Under the pieces are notes generated by a model that was not told the DNA's origin, did not search any database, and was given only the letters and a program-made list of their open reading frames with translations. The position numbers and the translations under genes were made by a program. Shown piece after piece: positions 55,732 through 62,493 of a stretch of DNA of 64,000 bases. This DNA is from SIG299 sp964544055. Lineage in GTDB: Bacteria; Bacillota; Clostridia; Lachnospirales; Lachnospiraceae. The stretch is from assembly GCA_964544055.1 (NCBI GenBank), contig CAZJAA010000011.1, positions 1-64,000 of the forward strand. Direction: 5' to 3'. Positions within the stretch are counted from its first letter, which is position 1. Each line of letters opens with the position of its first letter.

Positions 55732-56124
55732 TTACACATCGAAGCATACGCTGTGATAAGCCCACAGTCTTCCGCTTCTCTCGATTATCTTGTACCAGCT
55801 TGTGAATGCCTGTCCTGTGCAGTCATACATTGAAGGTCTGCATGTCATCACTTCATTCTCTTCGAAGTATATTGCCGCTTCTTCCTTGCTGTTCAGGAAT
55901 GACGGAAGCTGCATCAATACGATGTAGCCATCAATTCCGTTGTCTTTCACCAGTCTATGTTGCAGCTTCTCTTTTTCCTTCCTGAAGAATTCCCTGATAT
56001 CTTTCTTCAGGCTTTTTATGTATTCCAGTGCTGTGTCTGTTCGTTGTGCCTTTGGTAGCATTTCCTTGATATCGTTTATTGTTTCGTATGCCAGCTTCAG
56101 GTCGTTTTTGCTCCGTATCTGCAT
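55732..56124 (-). CDS. Phage protein of the early operon
   Basis: 130 residues. Helical first half (SLKKDIREFFRKEKEKLQHR), then DGYIVLMQLPSFLNSKEEAA and WYKIIERSGRLWAYHSVCF. Not recognised. Confidence 0.55.
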   Translation of the reverse strand: MQIRSKNDLKLAYETINDIKEMLPKAQRTDTALEYIKSLKKDIREFFRKEKEKLQHRLVKDNGIDGYIVLMQLPSFLNSKEEAAIYFEENEVMTCRPSMYDCTGQAFTSWYKIIERSGRLWAYHSVCFDV

Positions 56125-56135
56125 TGCATTTCCTC

Positions 56136-56426
56136 CTATCTCTCCACCTTCATCAGCCAGTCTGTTTCATCTTCCGTAACGATTCCGAAGTATTCATCAG
56201 TTCTTGTGAAACTGTATTCCATGCCATAAAACTGACGAAGCATCATCTTGTACACTTCCCACTGTGCCTGACACCACTGCGCTGTCTTTCTGTGTCGCTT
56301 ATATTCTTCTGTGATTTCCTGATGTTTTCCGCATCCTTCCAGTGCTGCATCCCATGCTTTGATGCACTCTTCCATGCTGCCGCCGATTTCTGTCTTCATA
56401 AACTTATCTTTATTAAATTTCATCAT
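56136..56426 (-). CDS. Phage protein of the early operon
   Basis: 96 residues: MEECIKAWDAALEGCGKHQE, EYKRHRKTAQWCQAQWEVYK, ending DWLMKVER. AAAGGTGGACACACATC precedes the ATG pair at 56421-56426. Not recognised. Confidence 0.55.
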   Translation of the reverse strand: MMKFNKDKFMKTEIGGSMEECIKAWDAALEGCGKHQEITEEYKRHRKTAQWCQAQWEVYKMMLRQFYGMEYSFTRTDEYFGIVTEDETDWLMKVER

Positions 56427-56482
56427 GATGTGTGTCCACCTTTCTATGTACTCCCTGACTGTCCGTCAGGGCTTCTCAAAAA

Positions 56483-56683
56483 TTAGATTGCTTTCTGCGC
56501 CATGTCTGCGCTGTATTCGTGGCGATTTCCATTGCCTGCGCCACCTCTCTGCAATTCGTGATAGATGGTCGCCCTGTGTACATTCATTGCTTCAGCGATT
56601 TCTTCTGCTCGCTTTCCTGCCTTGCACATCTTCTCAATGGTTTTTCTGTTCTCATAATTCAATCTTGTGTACTTTCTCGCCAT
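56483..56683 (-). CDS. Stand-alone IS30-type helix-turn-helix protein
   Basis: 66 residues: MARKYTRLNYENRKTIEKMC, then IAEAMNVHRATIYHELQRGG and EYSADMAQKAI. It aligns with the N-terminus of the phage's own transposase (MARTFKHLTKADRIRIEALL, IADILHVHRSTIYREVKRG, YSPDIAQDKY), including the whole helix-turn-helix, but no catalytic domain follows; the frame ends in a normal stop. It is the first early gene, 106 bases from the right inverted repeat. It may bind the ends and regulate the transposase, or serve as an early repressor. Confidence 0.85.
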   Translation of the reverse strand: MARKYTRLNYENRKTIEKMCKAGKRAEEIAEAMNVHRATIYHELQRGGAGNGNRHEYSADMAQKAI

Positions 56684-56702
56684 GTCCTCCTGCTCCTTTC
56701 CC

Positions 56703-56742
56703 GAAAATAAAAAATGCGATAGAGTTTTTCACTCTACCGCAT
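56703..56742 (-). terminator. Inner terminator at the right end
   Basis: Arms ATGCGGTAGAGT / ACTCTATCGCAT (56731-56742 and 56714-56725) with a T run (TTTTTTATTTT) on the minus strand, just before the early operon. It would stop transcripts entering from outside. Confidence 0.7.
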
Positions 56743-56799
56743 CATGATTCATGGTAAAAAAATAAATGCGGCAGAAGTTCAAAACTTCTTGTCGCATTT
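56712..56799. repeat. Four related subterminal copies of the end motif
   Basis: AAATGCGATAGAGT (56712-56725), inverted ATGCGGTAGAGT (56731-56742), AAATGCGGCAGAAGTT (56764-56779), inverted AAATGCGACAAGAAGTT (56783-56799, containing the terminal repeat). They are paired as two hairpins. The left end has a single copy, so the two ends are unequal, as in phage Mu. Confidence 0.7.
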
Positions 56800-56802
56800 A
56801 AT
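56754..56802 (-). terminator. Outer terminator built from the right terminal repeat
   Basis: The inverted repeat and its inner partner form a stem (AAATGCGACAAGAAGTT / AACTTCTGCCGCATTT) followed by ATTTTTTTACC on the minus strand, so the transposon end itself doubles as an inward terminator. Confidence 0.65.
56789..56802 (-). repeat. Right terminal inverted repeat of the prophage
   Basis: TTGTCGCATTTAAT on the plus strand, the exact reverse complement of 17747-17760. The stop codon of the next host gene begins two bases further out. Confidence 0.85.
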
Positions 56803-56803
56803 T

Positions 56804-57523
56804 TTAAAACTTATAGAACAGAAAACGCAGGAATTTTTCTACATTTTCTTTGTTGGATGGTGCCAGATTAATAACAAGCACCATAGGTTCTTCATACGCT
56901 ATATCCTGATAAACCCAGGTTGACTCCAGCGAAATACCAAACACCGTTTCGGAATCCTCCAGCAAATTTCCCTGTTCATCTCTTATCTTGGTTTCCAGCA
57001 TATAGTCAGACAAATTCATATATAAGTCCGTTGGAAGCAAACCGGCAATCGGAGAAAAATATTCGCCGGGAGCATATTCGTCAAAGACAGACTTTGGCAT
57101 AATTGTAACATCCAGATCGCCCACCACATTATACATGGAAAACTTCTGCCAGGACTGATAATCACCCATTACAAAAGAGTAACCGGTATCAAATCTGGTT
57201 TCCTGGTTTTCTTCATCCAGAGTCAGATATTCATTAAAGCTTTTTTGCAGATTTTCATAAAACTCTATGGCCGCACCATCATTGATAATTGCAACCGAAA
57301 ACACATTCTCCGGCTTAGGGGTAAAAATAGTATGAAGAATGGAGCCAATCACCGCTACTACAATAATTGTCACCACAATTTTGACAAGGTAATAATCTAC
57401 AAAATACCGCCAGCGTTCCTTTGTGGAGAGAGATTCCCATTTATCCTTTTCGCTGACATCCTCCTTATGACTGTAAAGTGCTGCATCATCATTTAATACT
57501 GTTTTTTTATTTTTTAAATTCAT
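56804..57523 (-). CDS. Membrane-anchored protein with outer domain, unknown function
   Basis: 239 residues from the ATG at 57521-57523 (GGAG in front). Charged cytoplasmic N-terminus (~48), one helix at about 49-67 (IVVTIIVVAVIGSILHTIF), and an outer domain (VFSVAIINDGAAIEFYENLQ, FSMYNVVGDLDVTIMPKSVF) that resembles solute-binding lipoprotein halves. The prophage lies directly behind its stop codon and leaves the reading frame unchanged. Function unknown. Confidence 0.75.
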   Translation of the reverse strand: MNLKNKKTVLNDDAALYSHKEDVSEKDKWESLSTKERWRYFVDYYLVKIVVTIIVVAVIGSILHTIFTPKPENVFSVAIINDGAAIEFYENLQKSFNEYLTLDEENQETRFDTGYSFVMGDYQSWQKFSMYNVVGDLDVTIMPKSVFDEYAPGEYFSPIAGLLPTDLYMNLSDYMLETKIRDEQGNLLEDSETVFGISLESTWVYQDIAYEEPMVLVINLAPSNKENVEKFLRFLFYKF

Positions 57524-57782
57524 AATTATCTCCATTCCGAAGCGACTTTGTCGCAAACGTGGCAAAAAGAAACAAAGCTTCTTAAAAAATTCGCACAGGC
57601 AGTTTTTGTTCTGCCATCAGGGGCTATTTGTAACGCTCCGGCACAAATAATCAAAAGATTTTGTTGTTTTTAAAATAATCACCCCGTAAACTACATTTAT
57701 TATGTTATCACACAAACAGCAGAAATAAAATAAACCCTTTATAAACTTTTTTTAAAATGTAGCAAAACAGTAATTCAGCATT
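57524..57782. other. Host intergenic region, no gene
   Basis: 259 bases. AT-rich near mutY. A short AACGCTCCGGCAC segment (about 57630) recalls words in the intergenic elements at 9170 and 17600. No convincing promoter chosen. Confidence 0.4.
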
Positions 57783-58847
57783 TTACATACTTTCTTCCAT
57801 GTATCGTTTACAGCAGTCAAAGGCTGACGGAATGGATATCTGTTCTTTCATTTTCTGTACGTCAAACCATTCAAAATCCTGCTGCATCTGTTTTGGAAGA
57901 CAGCCGCCGGACAGCTTTATTTCATAGCACCAAAGTCTCCACTCCACATGAGAAAAAATATGTTTTCCATCCGGAAGACGGACAATTTGAGCAGAGGGAA
58001 ACAGTATTTCCACTTCTTCTTTTTTTAAATGTCCCTCCAGATTCGGAAATTCCCACATACCGGCAAGAAGCCCTTTTTCCGGTCTTTTGTGAAGCACAAT
58101 TTCCAGCGGCATACCGGACTGCTGTTGAATGACAAATACGGTACGTTCCTCTATTTTCCGCTCTTTTTTCGGCGATTTTACCGGAAGCTTAAGCTCTATT
58201 TTCTGATGATGTGCCCTGCACAGATGCATCACCGGACACTGCTCACAAAGAGGTTTTCCATTTGGCAGACATACCGTTGCTCCAAGCTCCATCAGGGACT
58301 GATTAAAATCCCCCGGTCTGTCCTTGGGCATAATCCGGCGTAAATCCTCTTCCAGTTCCTTTTTTACTTTATCTTTTGTAATATCGTCAAAGCTTGCAGC
58401 AATTCGCTTTAATACCCGCAAAACATTTCCGTCTACCGCAGGTTCCGGAATAGCAAAAGCAATCGACGCTATAGCACCCGCTGTATAGGAGCCTATCCCA
58501 GGCAGTTTTTTTATAGCTTCATACTCTGCCGGCAATTCACCGCCATACTCCTGTACGACTATTTTTGCCGCTTTCTGCATATTTCGTATGCGATTATAGT
58601 AGCCCAGTCCTTCCCAGAGCTTCAAAAGCTCTTCTTCCTTCGCCTCGGCCAAAGAAGCAATGTCCGGAATCTTTGCAAGGAAGCGGTCAAAGTACCCTTT
58701 GACCGCTTCCACCCTCGTCTGCTGCAACATGATTTCTGATACCCAGACATAATAAGGCTTTGGTTCTTCCCTCCATCTTAAAACTCTGGCATTACGCTCG
58801 TACCAGTAGAGCAGGTACGGCACTATTTCCGAATAATCATAGGTCAT
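57783..58847 (-). CDS. mutY: A/G-specific adenine glycosylase MutY
   Basis: 354 residues. VSEIMLQQTRVEAVKGYFDR (catalytic Glu), helix-hairpin-helix LPGIGSYTAGAIASIAF with the following VDGNVLRVL (catalytic Asp), and the iron-sulphur cluster CLPNGKPLCEQCPVMHLC (C-x6-C-x2-C-x5-C). The C-terminal Nudix-like domain reads oxidised guanine (KRPEKGLLAGMWEFPNLEG). It removes adenine opposite 8-oxoguanine. Confidence 0.95.
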   Translation of the reverse strand: MTYDYSEIVPYLLYWYERNARVLRWREEPKPYYVWVSEIMLQQTRVEAVKGYFDRFLAKIPDIASLAEAKEEELLKLWEGLGYYNRIRNMQKAAKIVVQEYGGELPAEYEAIKKLPGIGSYTAGAIASIAFAIPEPAVDGNVLRVLKRIAASFDDITKDKVKKELEEDLRRIMPKDRPGDFNQSLMELGATVCLPNGKPLCEQCPVMHLCRAHHQKIELKLPVKSPKKERKIEERTVFVIQQQSGMPLEIVLHKRPEKGLLAGMWEFPNLEGHLKKEEVEILFPSAQIVRLPDGKHIFSHVEWRLWCYEIKLSGGCLPKQMQQDFEWFDVQKMKEQISIPSAFDCCKRYMEESM

Positions 58848-58860
58848 AAAATCCTCATTT

Positions 58861-61800
58861 CTATCTTGTGGAGTAATCCGTAAAGCTAATGTTTAAATCA
58901 ACATTAGTTTCGATACCGCTTACACATCCGCTTTCCGAATACTGCCACATCATATACTCATACGGCAGATACAGTTTTTCCGGTTCCCCATAATAGGCAT
59001 ACCAGAAATCATATCCGTTAAGCTCTTCCAAATTCAGATGAAGCACCGCCCAGTTTGTACTGGAATAGATAACCGGAGTATAACCTGCTGCCAGAATTGT
59101 GTCACAAAATGCTTTTGCACACGCAGTTCTTTCTGTATTCGAAAGGTTGTTGGCACGACCACCCTCCCGGTATTCCGTGTCATAAACTACAGGGAAAGTA
59201 ATATTGTACCCTTTTAACGCATCAATTACAATATTGGCTTCTTCTATTGCCTCTTCCACCGTAATTGCCTGGGTAAAGTAATACACACCAACCTGCAATC
59301 CTGCTTCCAGAGCACCTTTCATGTTCTGCTCATAATAAGGATCCATCGCACAGTTTCCTGCTTCTGCCGTTCCCCTGTAGCCCAGACGAAGCATAGCATA
59401 ATCCACACCTGCTTCGGCAACCTTTTTCCAGTTGATATCATACTGCCACTTGGAGACATCAATTCCTGTCATGCTTATCTTTACATTATCCTCATAATAT
59501 GCCCAGAACCCATTTTCATCTTTTCTGAAATTGTTTACATCAAGATGATGAAACGGTACTTCTTCCCTTGCACGGACAAGCAGACGTTCTCCCCCATCAC
59601 CGGTTACCGGAATTCTGGTAAGGGAAAGTTCCGCTTCTGTTACCGGGATTACAATCCCCATGGAATCCACATCCGAAAAATCATCCTCCGCAAAAGCATA
59701 AAAGCTTGGAGAGCTTAAACGAAACACATCCCTGGACGAATAAATAATACTTCCTCTGATTCTTCCGATGTACTGACCGTCGCCAAGCTCCACATAGCTT
59801 TGAAGAACAATTCCGTCCTCTGTAATTTCGTAACTGAGCTTTGCATCCGGCTTCAGCACATATAATTCCTCTGCCAGTTCCAGATCACATTCTGCAAGAG
59901 ATACATAGTAATTCCTGCTGTCAGAAGAAATATCTGCAAGCACACTGTTTCCTGCATCCAGAAAATCATTTACCTTTATCAGATTTTTCAGGGCAGCCTG
60001 CGGACGAATTACATAATATTCTGACAAAGTATTTCCTGCCACAATATGTAACGTATCTGCCGTGTCGTTTCCGTCTTCCTGAAACAAAAACGCCAGCTGT
60101 TCTCTGCCATTTTTGCAGAAATCTGCCACAACAGGACAAAGCTTTGCTGCATTACCGCTCGCAACAAAATAATTCCAATAAAAAACCTCAGCCTTTGCAC
60201 CATTGGAAATAATCACCTCGCACGGTGGCACATGCGACATGGAAGTATCCGGAAGTTCATTTTTAAACGAAACCTTATATACTCCGTTGGAAAATGAAAG
60301 ATACTGCTTTCCTCCAATCTGCTCAACCATGGCGGAAAATCCATGCAAATCTTTTTTATTTGCAAGCTCCGCTTCCTGTTCCAAATCAGAAAAATACATC
60401 AGCACCGGCTCCTTTTCCACTACCTCTGTCGGTGTGATTTTACCGTTTTCTTCCTTGTTTGGAAGTGCTTCGGTCGGTGCAGGCGTTCCTGTAGACACAA
60501 GTATATTTTCTCCGTTGGTTGGTTTATCAAAGTGTCCAAACACAGTCTCCCGAAAGCTTTCCGAAGCTTCCAGTGCTACAAAAAAACCGGTAATCATAAG
60601 CAACAACAGTACAATAACAATTAAGGCAAACATCAGCGGTTTTCTGGAGGTTCTCTTTTCTTTTGTTTCCGGCATAGCATTCTCCTTTCTCGGTTTTAAC
60701 TCCCAATATATTCCATAACGTTCTTCATATATTGCATAGTATGGTGAAAAAATAAGATGATTATCTTCATCCGTTCCATGCAGCTTAAAAGTCAGCGTAT
60801 TTTCCTGACGAATCAGAGCCTGTTTGGGATTTGACTTCCATTCTTTCACCGTTTTATTTAAAATTTCCAGTGTATCCTTTATCGGAACTTCCTTGGTCGG
60901 AACAGTTACATTCACACCGGTAATGGAAGTTGTCATTTCCCTCGTTCCGAGCCTTGCAGAAAGCACCAGATGTCCAAAGGTAAATGCAACCACATCCGGA
61001 TTATCCGGCAAAGAATGAATGGCAACCTTCGGTTCAAATACTGCTTCCAATTCCGTTGTTCCATGCTCCACGGATACATAAACAAAGCCTCCGTGCTCCT
61101 CGGTTTTCAACAGCTTTCCTTTTCCTATAACCTGGCATTTACCACTCCATTCCGGATGACGAAACGCAAGCCGGGTTTCTCCTTCCGATTGCTTCTCCAC
61201 TATAACGCTTACCACCGGATGCTCCGGCAGAGCTGCCTTCATCCGTATAGTAATTTGTGCTTCATCGTCCTTTAAACAGGAGGAAATGTACATTCCCAGA
61301 TAAATTGTGTTTTCTTTTTTATAATAAATACTATCATTCAGCTTGGTGAAATTTTCCATTCCTGTTCCGGTACAGCACCAGAAATTATCGTACGGACGGC
61401 TAAAAACTTTAAAATATCCGGTTGCCATTGGCTGGAAATACATCGACATTCCGGTTTTGGGATTTTGTGAAGCCACAATTGCATTCCAGAAAGTACCTTC
61501 ATAATAATCCAGATATTTCTTTTCTCCGGTTATCTGAAACAAACCTCTTGCCAGCTTCAGCATATTATGGGCATTACAGGTTTCACAGTTGCAGTTTGTA
61601 CGCTCCTGTGCCAAAACACCGGGTGAACCAAAATGCTCCCATTCGCTGTTTCCTCCGGTCACATAGGTATGATTCTGCACAACCATATCAAAAAACTTTC
61701 TTACCGTGTCCAGATAAAATATTTCTTCCTCCCCATGCACCTGATAGCGGTTTAAGGCTCCCAGAAATTTTGGTATCGTTGTATTGGCATGCCGACCGGC

Positions 61801-62472
61801 CAAAACATCATTGTCATTGTATATTTCCTGAAATAGCGGAAGCTCATCAAACTTTTCCGCAGCCATCATAAATTCAATTTTTCCGCTTTCCTTATACAGC
61901 TCATATAAACAATCGTTCATACCTCCGTATTCTGTTTTCAGAACCTGTGCCTTGATGTGCTCATCCCAGTGCTTTACACGGTCAGCCACCCAGTTTCCAA
62001 GGTGAATTGCCACCTCCAATGCCGTTGGAAAGGCGGTCAGCTGGTAAACCCGCACCAGCCCTGCAAGGATTTTATGCATGGTATACCACGGCACCCATGC
62101 CTGCTTTCCCTGCTCTAAAGCATCAAACAGTTCTTCCTTAAATGCAGAAAGATAGCCGGATTCTGCTTGGCATTCTTTAAGAGAATCCAATACATAGGTC
62201 AGACGCTCCAAAAATCGCTCTTCCCTTGTTGTGGCATAAGCCTGTGCCAATGCTGTCAGATAATGCCCCATGGTATGACCTGCAATATCCTGATCTTCCC
62301 AGCCTCCCGGATAACGTTGTCCCTTTGGTGCCTTTCCGGCGATTTCATAGAATCCCGCCAGAAGTCTGTCTGCTTCCAGACTAAGAAGGTACTCCTGTTC
62401 CAGCCGGAATGCATTTTGCAGATATTCTTCATGCACTTCCACTTTATTCAGTGTAAAATCACGAATCATCAA
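58861..62472 (-). CDS. Fused GH127-type glycosidase and GH25 lysozyme
   Basis: 1203 residues in one uninterrupted frame. Residues 1-~595 match the GH127 (beta-L-arabinofuranosidase-like) family: GWEDQDIAGHTMGHYLTALA, TEYGGMNDCLYELYKE, NCNCETCNAHNMLKLARGLF and the metal-site CCTGTGMENF. At ~628-650 lies a membrane helix (MFALIVIVLLLLMITGFFV). A ~330-residue linker domain is followed by a GH25 lysozyme (~990-1203: TGIDVSKWQYDINWKKVAEA, MLRLGYRG, VVYDTEYREGG). The GH127 half would be cytoplasmic and the lysozyme outside. A ribosome site (AAAGGAG) and ATG (60673-60675) survive at the joint, so the lysozyme part (58861-60675) may also be made alone. Starts 22 bases after sbcC. Confidence 0.85.
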   Translation of the reverse strand: MMIRDFTLNKVEVHEEYLQNAFRLEQEYLLSLEADRLLAGFYEIAGKAPKGQRYPGGWEDQDIAGHTMGHYLTALAQAYATTREERFLERLTYVLDSLKECQAESGYLSAFKEELFDALEQGKQAWVPWYTMHKILAGLVRVYQLTAFPTALEVAIHLGNWVADRVKHWDEHIKAQVLKTEYGGMNDCLYELYKESGKIEFMMAAEKFDELPLFQEIYNDNDVLAGRHANTTIPKFLGALNRYQVHGEEEIFYLDTVRKFFDMVVQNHTYVTGGNSEWEHFGSPGVLAQERTNCNCETCNAHNMLKLARGLFQITGEKKYLDYYEGTFWNAIVASQNPKTGMSMYFQPMATGYFKVFSRPYDNFWCCTGTGMENFTKLNDSIYYKKENTIYLGMYISSCLKDDEAQITIRMKAALPEHPVVSVIVEKQSEGETRLAFRHPEWSGKCQVIGKGKLLKTEEHGGFVYVSVEHGTTELEAVFEPKVAIHSLPDNPDVVAFTFGHLVLSARLGTREMTTSITGVNVTVPTKEVPIKDTLEILNKTVKEWKSNPKQALIRQENTLTFKLHGTDEDNHLIFSPYYAIYEERYGIYWELKPRKENAMPETKEKRTSRKPLMFALIVIVLLLLMITGFFVALEASESFRETVFGHFDKPTNGENILVSTGTPAPTEALPNKEENGKITPTEVVEKEPVLMYFSDLEQEAELANKKDLHGFSAMVEQIGGKQYLSFSNGVYKVSFKNELPDTSMSHVPPCEVIISNGAKAEVFYWNYFVASGNAAKLCPVVADFCKNGREQLAFLFQEDGNDTADTLHIVAGNTLSEYYVIRPQAALKNLIKVNDFLDAGNSVLADISSDSRNYYVSLAECDLELAEELYVLKPDAKLSYEITEDGIVLQSYVELGDGQYIGRIRGSIIYSSRDVFRLSSPSFYAFAEDDFSDVDSMGIVIPVTEAELSLTRIPVTGDGGERLLVRAREEVPFHHLDVNNFRKDENGFWAYYEDNVKISMTGIDVSKWQYDINWKKVAEAGVDYAMLRLGYRGTAEAGNCAMDPYYEQNMKGALEAGLQVGVYYFTQAITVEEAIEEANIVIDALKGYNITFPVVYDTEYREGGRANNLSNTERTACAKAFCDTILAAGYTPVIYSSTNWAVLHLNLEELNGYDFWYAYYGEPEKLYLPYEYMMWQYSESGCVSGIETNVDLNISFTDYSTR
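60673..60688 (-). promoter_or_regulatory. Internal ribosome-binding site and start inside the GH127-GH25 fusion
   Basis: AAAGGAG, six bases, ATG, beginning MPETKEKRTSRKPLMFALIV: a normal start for a membrane-anchored GH25 lysozyme. The same bases are read in frame as RKENAM by the fused protein. Confidence 0.6.
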
Positions 62473-62493
62473 CTTGTAAGCCCCTTTATCTTA

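Larger units (their letters stand above)
17747..56802. mobile_element. IS30-type transposable prophage of about 39 kb, siphovirus structure
   Basis: The element is bounded by a perfect inverted repeat (17747-17760 and 56789-56802, ATTAAATGCGACAA). It carries a full HK97-like head, long non-contractile tail, lysis, replication and partition gene set. There is no tyrosine recombinase, serine recombinase or Mu-type transposase; the only DNA-transfer enzyme is an IS30-family DDE transposase next to the left repeat. Read as a 12-bp repeat, the flanks are AT at both ends, consistent with the 2-3 bp target duplication known for IS30. No structural gene is visibly broken, so the phage may be active. 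Confidence 0.85.

Noticed and set aside
17778..56683. Tyrosine or serine integrase, or Mu-type transposase genes
   Set aside because: Every sizeable frame was read; none shows the R-H-R-Y, resolvase or MuA/MuB features.
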